Notes under the pieces: generated by a model
The model's database searches: none
The model's input: only the letters and a program-made list of their open reading frames with translations
Told to the model about the DNA's origin: nothing
Shown here: positions 23,498-36,654 of the stretch, piece by piece
Layout of the letters: each line of letters starts with the position of its first letter
Position numbering within the stretch: position 1 is the first letter of the stretch
Program-made: the position numbers and the translations under genes
Assembly (NCBI RefSeq): GCF_029227915.1
Contig: NC_079880.1
Span: 5,644,001 to 5,708,000 of the forward strand
DNA: 64,000 nt
Direction: 5' to 3'
Source of the DNA: Hydractinia symbiolongicarpus
Taxonomy: Eukaryota > Cnidaria > Hydrozoa > Anthoathecata > Hydractiniidae

Positions 23498-26345
23498 CTT
23501 ATGCGTTTTAGTGGTGAAAAAATAATTTAAAAAATCGTTCTGGAAATGAGTTTACTCACAGGGTACTTTCTTTTTATACTTTTGACTATACGGGCCGAGT
23601 CCGGGGTTTACGGGAAATCGCGGGTTTTCGTTTGCCGGCGATTAAACTTCTTTTATTCAGCGTCTCATCAAAAATGAAAACATTTTTAAAAACTACAAGT
23701 CTTATGCGTTTTAGTGGTGAAAAAATAATTTAAAAAATCGTTCTGGAAATGAGTTTACTCACAGGGTACTTTCTTTGTATACTTTTGACTATACGGGCCA
23801 AGCCCGGGATTTACGGGAAATTGCGGGTTTTCGTTTGCCGGCGATTAAACTTCTTTTATTCAGCGTCTCATCAAAAATGAAAACATTTTTGAAAACTACA
23901 AGTCTCATGCGTTTTAGTGGTGAAAAAATAATTTAAAAAATCGTTCAAGAAATGAGTTTACTCCCTGGGTACTTTCTTTGTATACTTTTGACTATACAGG
24001 CCAAGCCGGGATTTACGGGAAATCGCGGGTTTTCGTTTGCCGGCGATTAAACTTCTTTTATTCAGCGTCTCATCAAAAATGAAAACATTTTAAAAACTAC
24101 AAGTCTTTTGCGTTTTAGTGGTGAAAAAATAATTTAAAAAATCGTTCTGGAAATGAGTTTACTCACAGGGTACTTTCTTTGTATACTTTTGACTATACGG
24201 GCTAAGCCCGGGGTTTACGGGAAATCTCGGGTTTTCGTTTGCCGGCGATTAAACCTCTTTCATTAAGCGTCTCATCAAAAATGAAAACATTTCTGAAAAC
24301 TAAAAGTCTCATGCGTTTTAGTGGTGAAAAAAAAATTTAAAAAATCGTTCGGGAAATGAGTTTACTTCCTGGGTACTTTCTTTGTATACATTCGACTATA
24401 CGGGCCAAGCCCGGGATTTACGGGAAATCGCGGGATTTCGTTTGCCGGCAAATAAACCTCTTTTATTAAGCGCCTCATCAAAAATGAAAACATTTTTAAA
24501 AACTACAAGTCTTATGCGTTTTAGTGGTGAAAAATTAATTTAAAAAATCGTTCTGGAATTGAGTTTACTCACAGGGTACTTTCTTTGTATACATGCCACT
24601 ATCCGTGCCAAGCCCGGGATATTCGGGAAATCGCGGGTTTTCGTTTGCCGGCGATTAAACTGCTTTTATTCAGCGTCTCATCAAAATGAAAACATTCTTG
24701 AAAACTACAAGTCTCATGCGTTTTAGTGGTGAAAAAATAATTTAAAAAATCGTTCGGGAAAGGAGTTTATTCCCTGGGTACTTTCTTTGTATACTTTTGA
24801 CTATACGGGCCGAGTTCGGGATTTACGGGAAATCGCGGATTTTCGTTTGCCGGCGATTAAACTTCTTTTATTCAGCGTCCCATCAAATATGAAAATATTT
24901 TTGAAAACTACAAGTCTCATGCGTTTAGTGGTAAAAAAATAATATAAAAAATCGTTCGGGAAATGAGTTTACTCCCTGGGTACTTTCTTTGTATACTTTT
25001 GACTATACGGGCCGAGTCCAGGATTTACGGGAAATCGCAGGTTTTCGTTTGCCGGCGATTAAACTTCTTTTATTCAGCGTCTCATCAAAAATGAAAACAT
25101 TTTTAAAAACTACAAGTCTTATGCGTTTTAGTGGTGAAAAAATAATTTAAAAAATCGTTCTGGAAATGAGTTTACTCACAGGGTACTTTCTTTTTATACT
25201 TTTGACTATACGGGCCGAGTCCGGGGTTTACGGGAAATCGCGGGTTTTTGTTTGCCGGCGATTAAACTTCTTTTATTCAGCGTCTCATCAAAAATGAAAA
25301 CATTTTTAAAAACTACAAGTCTTATGCGTTTTAGTGGTGAAATAATAATTTAAAAAATCGTTCTGGAAATGAGTTTACTCACAGGGTACTTTCTTTGTAT
25401 ACTTTTGACTATACGGGCCAAGCCCGGGATTTACGGGAAATCGCGGGTTTTCGTTTGCCGGCGATTAAACTTCTTTTATTCAGCGTCTCATCAAAAATGA
25501 AAACATTTTTGAAAACTACAAGTCTCATGCGTTTTAGTGGTGAAAAAATAATTTAAAAAATCGTTCAAGAAATGAGTTTACTCCCTGGGTACTTTCTTTG
25601 TATACTTTTGACTATACAGGCCAAGCCGGGATTTACGGGAAATCGCGGGTTTTCGTTTGCCGGCGATTAAACTTCTTTTATTCAGCGTCTCATCAAAAAT
25701 GAAAACATTTTAAAAACTACAAGTCTTTTGCGTTTTAGTGGTGAAAAAATAATTTAAAAAATCGTTCTGGAAATGAGTTTACTCACAGGGTACTTTCTTT
25801 GTATACTTTTGACTATACGGGCTAAGCCCGGGGTTTACGGGAAATCTCGGGTTTTCGTTTGCCGGCGATTAAACCTCTTTCATTAAGCGTCTCATCAAAA
25901 ATGAAAACATTTCTGAAAACTAAAAGTCTCATGCGTTTTAGTGGTGAAAAAAAAATTTAAAAAATCGTTCGGGAAATGAGTTTACTTCCTGGGTACTTTC
26001 TTTGTATACATTCGACTATACGGGCCAAGCCCGGGATTTACGGGAAATCGCGGGATTTCGTTTGCCGGCAAATAAACCTCTTTTATTAAGCGCCTCATCA
26101 AAAATGAAAACATTTTTAAAAACTACAAGTCTTATGCGTTTTAGTGGTGAAAAATTAATTTAAAAAATCGTTCTGGAATTGAGTTTACTCACAGGGTACT
26201 TTCTTTGTATACATGCCACTATCCGTGCCAAGCCCGGGATATTCGGGAAATCGCGGGTTTTCGTTTGCCGGCGATTAAACTGCTTTTATTCAGCGTCTCA
26301 TCAAAATGAAAACATTCTTGAAAACTACAAGTCTCATGCGTTTTA
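23498..26345. repeat. Nested 8-monomer duplication (copy 2)
   Basis: The second instance of the 1,620 bp pair, carried inside the second 4,048 bp copy. GGGCTAAGCC lies at 24,199 and 25,819, and ATGCCACTATCC at 24,593 and 26,213. It differs at the right end: 26,346 onward has ATAATTT and ATGAGTTTATTCC rather than AGTAATTT and ATATGAG. Confidence 0.87.
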
Positions 26346-28500
26346 GTGGTGAAAAAATAATTTAAAAAATCGTTCGGGAAATGAGTTTATTCCCTGGGTA
26401 CTTTCTTTGTATACTTTTGACTATACGGGCCGAGTTCGGGATTTACGGGAAATCGCGGATTTTCGTTTGCCGGCGATTAAACTTCTTTTATTCAGCGTCC
26501 CATCAAATATGAAAATATTTTTGAAAACTACAAGTCTCATGCGTTTAGTGGTAAAAAAATAATATAAAAAATCGTTCGGGAAATGAGTTTACTCCCTGGG
26601 TACTTTCTTTGTATACTTTTGACTATACGGGCCGAGTCCAGGATTTACGGGAAATCGCAGGTTTTCGTTTGCCGGCGATTAAACTTCTTTTATTCAGCGT
26701 CTCATCAAAAATGAAAACATTTTTAAAAACTACAAGTCTCATGCGTTTTATTGGTGAAAAAGTAATTTAAAAAATCGTTCGGGATATGAGTTTACTCCCT
26801 GGGTACTTTCTTTGTATACTTTTGACTATACGGGCCAAGCCCGGGATTTACGGGAAATCGCGGGTTTTCGTTTGCCGGCGATTAAACTTCTTTCATTCAG
26901 CGTCTCATCAAAAATGAAAACATTTTTAAAAACTACAAGTCTTATGCGTTTTAGTGGTGAAAAAATAATTTAAAAAATCGTTCTGGAATTGAGTTTACTC
27001 CCTGGGTACTTTCTTTGTATACTTTTGACTATACGGGCCGAGTCCGGCATTTAGGGAAATCGCAGGTTTTCGTTTCCGGGCGATTAAACTTCTTTTATTC
27101 AGCGTCTCATCAAAAATGAAAACATTTTTGAAAACTACAAGTCTCATGCGTTTTAGTGGTAAAAAAATAATTTAAAAAATCGTTTGGGAAATGAGTTTAC
27201 TCCCTGGGTACTTTCTTTGTATACTTTTGACTATACGGGCCAAGCCGGGATTTACGGGAAATCGCGGGTTTTCGTTTGCCGGCGGTTAAACTTATTTTAT
27301 TCAGCGTCTCATCAAAAATGAAAACATTTTTGAAAACTACAAGTCTCATGCGTTTTAGTGGTGAAAAAAAAATTTAAAAAATCGTTCGGTAAATGAGTTT
27401 ACTCCCTGGGTACTTTCTTTGTATACTTTTGACTATACGGGCCAAGCCGGGATTTACGGGAAATCGCGGGTTTTCGTTTGCCGGCGGTTAAACTTATTTC
27501 ATTCAGCGTCTCATCAAAAATGAAAATATTTTTAAAAACTACAAGTCTTATGCGTTTTAGTGGTGAAAAAATAATTTAAAAAATCATTTGGGAAATGAGT
27601 TTACTCCCTGGGTACTTTCTTTGTATACTTTTGACTATACGGGCCGAGTCCGGGATTTACGGGAAATCGCGGATTTTCGTTTGCCGGCGATTAAACTTCT
27701 TTTATTCAGCGTCCCATCAAATATGAAAATATTTTTGAAAACTACAAGTCTCATGCGTTTAGTGGTAAAAAAATAATATAAAAAATCGTTCGGGAAATGA
27801 GTTTACTCCCTGGGTACTTTCTTTGTCTACTTTTGACTATACGGGCCAAGCCGGGATTTACGGGAAATCGCGGGTTTTCGTTTGCCGGTGATTAAACTTC
27901 TTTTATTCAGCGTCTCATCAAAAATGAAAACATTTTTAAAAACTACAAATCTTATGCGTTTTAGTGGTGAAAAAATAATTTAAAAAATCGTTCTGGAAAT
28001 GAGTTTACTCACAGGGTACTTTCTTTTTATACTTTTGACTATACGGGCCGAGTCCGGGGTTTACGGGAAATCGCGGGTTTTCGTTTGCCGGCGATTAAAC
28101 TTCTTTTATTCAGCGTCTCATCAAAAATGAAAACATTTTTAAAAACTACAAGTCTTATGCGTTTTAGTGGTGAAAAAATAATTTAAAAAATCGTTCTGGA
28201 AATGAGTTTACTCACAGGGTACTTTCTTTGTATACTTTTGACTATACGGGCCAAGCCCGGGATTTACGGGAAATCGCGGGTTTTCGTTTGCCGGCGATTA
28301 AACTTCTTTTATTCAGCGTCTTATCAAAAATGAAAACATTTTTGAAAACTACAAGTCTCATGCGTTTTAGTGGTGAAAAAATAATTTAAAAAATCGTTCA
28401 AGAAATGAGTTTACTCCCTGGGTACTTTCTTTGTATACTTTTGACTATACAGGCCAAGCCGGGATTTACGGGAAATCGCGGGTTTTCGTTTGCCGGCGAT
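26312..28500. repeat. Partial third copy of the 18-20 kb block (offset 8,501)
   Basis: Matches 17,811-19,999 at a constant offset of 8,501 bp (42 monomers). Shared markers include ACATTCTTGAAAAC, the rare TTTTATTGGTG (18,247 and 26,748), GGATATGAG, TTTCCGGGCG, GGCGGTTAAACTTATTT and CATTTGGG. It has two more monomers than the second 4,048 bp copy. It diverges around 28,500, where GATTGAAC and an AGTAATTT monomer appear. Confidence 0.87.
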
Positions 28501-31500
28501 TGAACTTCTTTTATTCAGCGTCTCATCAAAAATGAAAACATTTTTAAAAACTACAAGTCTCATGCGTTTTAGTGGTGAAAAAGTAATTTAAAAAATCGTT
28601 CGGGAAATGAGTTTACTCCCTGGGTACTTTCTTTGTATACTTTTGACTATACGGGCCAAGCCCGGGATTTACGGGAAATCGCGGGTTTTCGTTTGCCGGC
28701 GATTAAACTTCTTTTATTCAGCGTCTCATCAAAAATGAAAACATTTTTAAAAACTACAAGTCTTATGCGTTTTAGTGGTGAAAAAATAATTTAAAAAATC
28801 GTTCTGGAAATGAGTTTACTCCCTGGGTACTTTCTTTGTATACTTTTGACTATACGGGCCGAGTCCGGCATTTAGGGAAATCGCAGGTTTTCGTTTCCCG
28901 GCGATTAAACTGCTTTTATTCAGCGTCTCATCAAAAATGCAAACATTTTTGAAAACTACAAGTCTCATGCGTTTTAGTGGTGAAAAAATAATTTAAAAAA
29001 TCGTTCGGGAAGTGAGTTTACTCCCTGGGTACTTTCTTTGTATACTTTTGACTATACGGGCCAAGCCGGGATTTACGGGAAATCGCGGGTTTTCGTTTGC
29101 CGGCGATTAAACTTCTTTTATTCAGCGTCTCATCAAAAATGAAAACATTTTTAAAAACTACAAGTCTTATGGGCTTTAGTGGTGAAAAAATAATTTAAAA
29201 AATCGTTCTGGAAATGAGTTTACTCACAGGGTACTTTCTTTGTATACATTCGACTATACGTGCCAAGCCCGGGATTTACGGGAAATCGCGGGTTTTCGTT
29301 TGCCGGCGATTAAACTTCTTTTATTCAGCGTCTCATCAAAAATGAAAACATTTTTGAAAACTACAAGTCTCATGCGTTTTAGTGGTGAAAAAATAATTTA
29401 AAAAATCGTTCAGGAAATGAGTTTACTCCCTGGGTACTTTCTTTGTATACTTTTGACTATACGGGCCAAGCCGGGATTTACGGGAAATCGCGGGTTTTCG
29501 TTTGCCGGTGATTAAACTTCTTTTATTCAGCGTCTCATCAAAAATGAAAACATTTTTAAAAACTACAAGTCTTATGCGTTTTAGTGGTGAAAAAATAATT
29601 TAAAAAAAATCGTTCTGGAAATGAGTTTACTCACAGGGTACTTTCTTTGTATACTTTTGACTATACGGGCCGAGTCCGGGGTTTACGGGAAATCGCGGGT
29701 TTTCGTTTGCCGGCGATTAAACTTCTTTTATTCAGCGTCTCATCAAAAATGAAAACATTTTTGAAAACTACAAGTCTCATGCGTTTCAGTGGTGAAAAAA
29801 TAATTTAAAAAATCGTTCGGGAAATGAGTTTACTCCCTGGGTACTTTCTTTGTATACATTCGACTATACGGGCCAAGCCGGGATTTACGGGAAATCGCGG
29901 GTTTTCGTTTGCCGGCGATTAAACTTCTTTTATTCAGCGTCTCATCAAAAATGAAAACATTTTTGAAAACTACAAGTCTCATGCGTTTTAGTGGTGAAAA
30001 AATAATTTAAAAAATCGTTCGGGAAATGAGTTTACTCCTTGGGTACTTTCTTTGTATACTTTTGACTATACGGGCCAAGCCGGGATTTACGGGAAATCGC
30101 GGGTTTTCGTTTGCCGGCGATTAAACTTCTTTTATTCAGCGTCTCATCAAAAATGAAAACATTTTTAAAAACTACAAGTCTTATGCGTTTTAGTGGTGAA
30201 AAAATAATTTAAAGAATTGTTCTGGAAATGAGTATACTCACAGGGTACTTTCTTTGTATACATTCTACTATACGGGCCAAGCCCGGGATTTACGGGAAAT
30301 CGCGGGTTTTCGTTTTACGGCGATTAAACCTCTTTCATTCAGCGTCTCATCAAAAATGAAAACATTATTGAAAACTACAAGTCTCATGCGTTTTAGTGGT
30401 GAAAAAAAAATTTAAAAAATCGTTCGGGAAATGAGATTACTTCCTGGGTACTTTCTTTGTATACATTCGACTATACGGGCCAAGCCGGGATTTACGGGAA
30501 ATCGCGGGTTTTCGTTTGCCGGCTGTTAAACTTATTTTATTCAGCGTCTCATCAAAAATGAAAACATTTTTGAAAACTACAAGTCTCATGCGTTTTAGTG
30601 GTGAAAAAAAAATTTAAAAAATCGTTCGGGAAATGAGTTTACTCCCTGGGTACTTTCTTTGTATACTTTTGACTATACGGGCCAAGCCGGGATTTACGGG
30701 AAATCGCGGGTTTTCGTTTGCCGGCGGTTAAACTTATTTCATTCAGCGTCTCATCAAAAATGAAAATATTTTTAAAAACTACAAGTCTTATGCGTTTTAG
30801 TGGTGAAAAAATAATTTAAAAAATCATTTGGGAAATGAGTTTACTCCCTGGGTACTTTCTTTGTATACTTTTGACTATACGGGCCAAGCCGGGATTTACG
30901 GGAAATCGCGGGTTTTCGTTTGCCGGCGATTAAACTTCTTTTATTCAGCGTCTCATCAAAAATGAAAACATTTTTAAAAACTACAAGTCTTATGGGCTTT
31001 AGTGGTGAAAAAATAATTTAAAAAATCGTTCTGGAAATGAGTTTACTCACAGGGTACTTTCTTTGTATACATTCGACTATACGTGCCAAGCCCGGGATTT
31101 ACGGGAAATCGCGGGTTTTCGTTTGCCGGCGATTAAACTTCTTTTATTCAGCGTCTCATCAAAAATGAAAACATTTTTGAAAACTACAAGTCTCATGCGT
31201 TTTAGTGGTGAAAAAATAATTTAAAAAATCGTTCAGGAAATGAGTTTACTCCCTGGGTACTTTCTTTGTATACTTTTGACTATACGGGCCAAGCCGGGAT
31301 TTACGGGAAATCGCGGGTTTTCGTTTGCCGGTGATTAAACTTCTTTTATTCAGCGTCTCATCAAAAATGAAAACATTTTTAAAAACTACAAGTCTTATGC
31401 GTTTTAGTGGTGAAAAAATAATTTAAAAAAAATCGTTCTGGAAATGAGTTTACTCACAGGGTACTTTCTTTGTATACTTTTGACTATACGGGCCGAGTCC

Positions 31501-34500
31501 GGGGTTTACGGGAAATCGCGGGTTTTCGTTTGCCGGCGATTAAACTTCTTTTATTCAGCGTCTCATCAAAAATGAAAACATTTTTGAAAACTACAAGTCT
31601 CATGCGTTTCAGTGGTGAAAAAATAATTTAAAAAATCGTTCGGGAAATGAGTTTACTCCCTGGGTACTTTCTTTGTATACATTCGACTATACGGGCCAAG
31701 CCGGGATTTACGGGAAATCGCGGGTTTTCGTTTGCCGGCGATTAAACTTCTTTTATTCAGCGTCTCATCAAAAATGAAAACATTTTTGAAAACTACAAGT
31801 CTCATGCGTTTTAGTGGTGAAAAAATAATTTAAAAAATCGTTCGGGAAATGAGTTTACTCCTTGGGTACTTTCTTTGTATACTTTTGACTATACGGGCCA
31901 AGCCGGGATTTACGGGAAATCGCGGGTTTTCGTTTGCCGGCGATTAAACTTCTTTTATTCAGCGTCTCATCAAAAATGAAAACATTTTTAAAAACTACAA
32001 GTCTTATGCGTTTTAGTGGTGAAAAAATAATTTAAAGAATTGTTCTGGAAATGAGTATACTCACAGGGTACTTTCTTTGTATACATTCTACTATACGGGC
32101 CAAGCCCGGGATTTACGGGAAATCGCGGGTTTTCGTTTTACGGCGATTAAACCTCTTTCATTCAGCGTCTCATCAAAAATGAAAACATTATTGAAAACTA
32201 CAAGTCTCATGCGTTTTAGTGGTGAAAAAAAAATTTAAAAAATCGTTCGGGAAATGAGATTACTTCCTGGGTACTTTCTTTTGTATACATTCGACTATAC
32301 GGGCCAAGCCGGGATTTACGGGAAATCGCGGGTTTTCGTTTGCCGGCTGTTAAACTTATTTTATTCAGCGTCTCATCAAAAATGAAAACATTTTTGAAAA
32401 CTACAAGTCTCATGCGTTTTAGTGGTGAAAAAAAAATTTAAAAAATCGTTCGGGAAATGAGTTTACTCCCTGGGTACTTTCTTTGTATACTTTTGACTAT
32501 ACGGGCCAAGCCGGGATTTACGGGAAATCGCGGGTTTTCGTTTGCCGGCGGTTAAACTTATTTCATTCAGCGTCTCATCAAAAATGAAAATATTTTTAAA
32601 AACTACAAGTCTTATGCGTTTTAGTGGTGAAAAAATAATTTAAAAAATCATTTGGGAAATGAGTTTACTCCCTGGGTACTTTCTTTGTATACTTTTGACT
32701 ATACGGGCCGAGTCCGGGATTTACGGGAAATCGCGGATTTTCGTTTGCCGGCGATTAAACTTCTTTTATTCAGCGTCCCATCAAATATGAAAATATTTTT
32801 GAAAACTACAAGTCTCATGCGTTTAGTGGTAAAAAAATAATATAAAAAATCGTTCGGGAAATGAGTTTACTCCCTGGGTACTTTCTTTGTCTACTTTTGA
32901 CTATACAGGCCAAGCCGGGATTTACGGGAAATCGCGGGTTTTCGTTTGCCGGTGATTAAACTTCTTTTATTCAGCGTCTCATCAAAAATGAAAACATTTT
33001 TAAAAACTACAAATCTTATGCGTTTTAGTGGTGAAAAAATAATTTAAAAAATCGTTCTGGAAATGAGTTTACTCACAGGGTACTTTCTTTTTATACTTTT
33101 GACTATACGGGCCGAGTCCGGGGTTTACGGGAAATCGCGGGTTTTCGTTTGCCGGCGATTAAACTTCTTTTATTCAGCGTCTCATCAAAAATGAAAACAT
33201 TTTTAAAAACTACAAGTCTTATGCGTTTTAGTGGTGAAAAAATAATTTAAAAAATCGTTCTGGAAATGAGTTTACTCACAGGGTACTTTCTTTGTATACT
33301 TTTGACTATACGGGCCAAGCCCGGGATTTACGGGAAATCGCGGGTTTTCGTTTGCCGGCGATTAAACTTCTTTTATTCAGCGTCTCATCAAAAATGAAAA
33401 CATTTTTGAAAACTACAAGTCTCATGCGTTTTAGTGGTGAAAAAATAATTTAAAAAATCGTTCAAGAAATGAGTTTACTCCCTGGGTACTTTCTTTGTAT
33501 ACTTTTGACTATACAGGCCAAGCCGGGATTTACGGGAAATCGCGGGTTTTCGTTTGCCGGCGATTGAACTTCTTTTATTCAGCGTCTCATCAAAAATGAA
33601 AACATTTTTAAAAACTACAAGTCTCATGCGTTTAGTGGTAAAAAAATAATATAAAAAATCGTTCGGGAAATGAGTTTACTCCCTGGGTACTTTCTTTGTA
33701 TACTTTTGACTATACGGGCCGAGTCCAGGATTTACGGGAAATCGCAGATTTTCGTTTGCCGGCGATTAAACTTCTTTTATTCAGCGTCTCATCAAAAATG
33801 AAAACATTTTTAAAAACTACAAGTCTCATGCGTTTTAGTGGTGAAAAAGTAATTTAAAAAATCGTTCGGGAAATGAGTTTACTCCCTGGGTACTTTCTTT
33901 GTATACTTTTGACTATACGGGCCAAGCCCGGGATTTACGGGAAATCGCGGGTTTTCGTTTGCCGGCGATTAAACTTCTTTTATTCAGCGTCTCATCAAAA
34001 ATGAAAACATTTTTAAAAACTACAAGTCTTATGCGTTTTAGTGGTGAAAAAATAATTTAAAAAATCGTTCTGGAAATGAGTTTACTCCCTGGGTACTTTC
34101 TTTGTATACTTTTGACTATACGGGCCGAGTCCGGCATTTAGGGAAATCGCAGGTTTTCGTTTCCCGGCGATTAAACTGCTTTTATTCAGCGTCTCATCAA
34201 AAATGCAAACATTTTTGAAAACTACAAGTCTCATGCGTTTTAGTGGTGAAAAAATAATTTAAAAAATCGTTCGGGAAGTGAGTTTACTCCCTGGGTACTT
34301 TCTTTGTATACTTTTGACTATACGGGCCAAGCCGGGATTTACGCGAAATCGCGGGTTTTCGTTTGCCGGCGATTAAACTTCTTTTATTCAGCGTCTCATC
34401 AAAAATGAAAACATTTTTAAAAACTACAAGTCTTATGGGCTTTAGTGGTGAAAAAATAATTTAAAAAATCGTTCTGGAAATGAGTTTACTCACAGGGTAC

Positions 34501-35740
34501 TTTCTTTGTATACATTCGACTATACGTGCCAAGCCCGGGATTTACGGGAAATCGCGGGTTTTCGTTTGCCGGCGATTAAACTTCTTTTATTCAGCGTCTC
34601 ATCAAAAATGAAAACATTTTTGAAAACTACAAGTCTCATGCGTTTTAGTGGTGAAAAAATAATTTAAAAAATCGTTCAGGAAATGAGTTTACTCCCTGGG
34701 TACTTTCTTTGTATACTTTTGACTATACGGGCCAAGCCGGGATTTACGGGAAATCGCGGGTTTTCGTTTGCCGGTGATTAAACTTCTTTTATTCAGCGTC
34801 TCATCAAAAATGAAAACATTTTTAAAAACTACAAGTCTTATGCGTTTTAGTGGTGAAAAAATAATTTAAAAAAATCGTTCTGGAAATGAGTTTACTCACA
34901 GGGTACTTTCTTTGTATACTTTTGACTATACGGGCCGAGTCCGGGGTTTACGGGAAATCGCGGGTTTTCGTTTGCCGGCGATTAAACTTCTTTTATTCAG
35001 CGTCTCATCAAAAATGAAAACATTTTTGAAAACTACAAGTCTCATGCGTTTCAGTGGTGAAAAAATAATTTAAAAAATCGTTCGGGAAATGAGTTTACTC
35101 CCTGGGTACTTTCTTTGTATACATTCGACTATACGGGCCAAGCCGGGATTTACGGGAAATCGCGGGTTTTCGTTTGCCGGCGATTAAACTCCTTTTATTC
35201 AGCGTCTCATCAAAAATGAAAACATTTTTGAAAACTACAAGTCTCATGCGTTTTAGTGGTGAAAAAATAATTTAAAAAATCGTTCGGGAAATGAGTTTAC
35301 TCCTTGGGTACTTTCTTTGTATACTTTTGACTATACGGGCCAAGCCGGGATTTACGGGAAATCGCGGGTTTTCGTTTGCCGGCGATTAAACTTCTTTTAT
35401 TCAGCGTCTCATCAAAAATGAAAACATTTTTAAAAACTACAAGTCTTATGCGTTTTAGTGGTGAAAAAATAATTTAAAGAATTGTTCTGGAAATGAGTAT
35501 ACTCACAGGGTACTTTCTTTGTATACATTCTACTATACGGGCCAAGCCCGGGATTTACGGGAAATCGCGGGTTTTCGTTTTACGGCGATTAAACCTCTTT
35601 CATTAAGCGTCTCATCAAAAATGAAAACATTATTGAAAACTACAAGTCTCATGCGTTTTAGTGGTGAAAAAAAAATTTAAAAAATCGTTCGGGAAATGAG
35701 ATTACTTCCTGGGTACTTTCTTTGTATACATTCGACTATA
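27560..35740. repeat. 25/26-monomer duplication around the 9-monomer repeat
   Basis: About 27,560-28,550 matches 32,625-33,615 at offset 5,064, sharing the rare CTTTGTCTAC (27,821 and 32,885). About 28,550-30,470 matches 33,815-35,740 at offset 5,265-5,266, sharing ATGCAAAC (28,937 and 34,203). The change in offset is one inserted monomer, a TAATATAAAA / GAGTCCAGG unit at about 33,620-33,820. In the later copy the A8 run is A7. Confidence 0.85.
29020..32665. repeat. 9-monomer tandem duplication, 1,823 bp period
   Basis: Copy 1 is about 29,020-30,840 and copy 2 about 30,845-32,665. Unique shared markers are an expanded A8 run in TTTAAAAAAAATCG (before 29,611 and 31,434), GCGTTTCAG, TCCTTGGG, AAAGAATTGTTCTGG, TACATTCTAC and GGCTGTTAAAC (30,521 and 32,345). 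Copy 2 has one extra T (TTTCTTTTGTATAC near 32,280), which explains the change from 1,823 to 1,824 bp. Both copies end at AATCATTTGGG. Confidence 0.9.
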
Positions 35741-36631
35741 CGGGCCAAGCCCCGGATTTACGGGAAAACGCGGGATTTCGTTTGCCGGCGATTAAACCTC
35801 TTTCATTAAGCGTCTCATCAAAAATGAAAACACTTTTGAAAAGTACAAGTCTCATGCGTTTTAGTGGTGAAAAAATAATTTAAAAAATCGTTTGGGAAAT
35901 GAGTTTACTCCCTGGGTACTTTCTTTGTATACTTTTGACTATACGGGCCGAGTCCGGGATTTACGGGAAATCGCGGATTTTCGTTTGCCGGCGATTAAAC
36001 TTCTTTTATTCAGCGTCCCATCAAATATGAAAATATTTTTGAAAACTACAAGTCTCATGCGTTTAGTGGTAAAAAAATAATATAAAAAATCGTTTGGGAA
36101 ATGAGTTTACTCCCTGGGTACTTTCTTTGTATACTTTTGACTATACGGGCCAAGCCGGGATTTACGGGCAATCGCGGGTTTTCGTTTGCCGGTGATTAAA
36201 CTTCTTTTATTCAGCGTCTCATCAAAAATGAAAACATTTTTAAAAACTACAAGTCTTATGCGTTTTAGTGGTGAAAAAATAATTTAAAAAATCGTTCTGG
36301 AAATGAGTTTACTCACAGGGTACTTTCTTTTTATAATTTTGACTATACGGGCCGAGTCCGGGGTTTACGGGAAATCGCGGGTTTTCGTTTGCCGGCGATT
36401 AAACTTCTTTTATTCAGCGTCTCATCAAAAATGAAAACATTTTTGAAAACTACAAGTCTCATGCGTTTTAGTGGTGAAAAAATAATTTAAAAAATCGTTC
36501 GGGAAATGAGTTTACTCCCTGGGTACTTTCTTTGTATACTTTTGACTATACGGGCCAAGCCGGGATTTACGGGAAATCGCGGGTTTTCGTTTGCCGGCGA
36601 TTAAACTTCTTTTATTCAGCGTCTCATCAAA
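35227..36631. repeat. Long-range copy of the window's first 1.4 kb
   Basis: Bases 35,227-36,631 match 1-1,405 at a constant offset of 35,226 bp (174 monomers). They share TCCTTGGG, AATTGTTCTGG, GAGTATACTCAC, TTTTACGGC, CATTATTG, GCCCCGG with GAAAACGCGGG, CACTTTTGAAAAGTAC and CTTTTTATAATTTT. Differences are single bases, such as AGGGTGC against AGGGTAC and ATTCGAC against ATTCTAC. The same cassette also recurs in part at about 29.96-30.47 kb and 31.79-32.29 kb. Confidence 0.87.
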
Positions 36632-36654
36632 AATGAAAACATTTTTGAAAACTA

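Larger units (their letters stand above)
18250..26345. repeat. 20-monomer duplication, 4,048 bp period
   Basis: Copy 1 spans about 18,250-22,297 and copy 2 about 22,298-26,345. Markers 4,048 bp apart include GGGCTAAGCC (20,151 and 24,199; 21,771 and 25,819), AAAGGAG (20,711 and 24,759), GAAATAATAA (about 21,291 and 25,339) and the ATATCAAAATAT monomer (19,221 and 23,269). I found only isolated substitutions between copies, for example CGTCCTATC at 20,828 against CGTCCCATC. This is the largest clean tandem duplication in the window. Confidence 0.9.

Noticed and set aside
32216-32413. 65-residue minus-strand open frame
   Set aside because: It is created by the extra T near 32,280 in one satellite copy; sister copies at 30.4 and 35.7 kb do not keep it.
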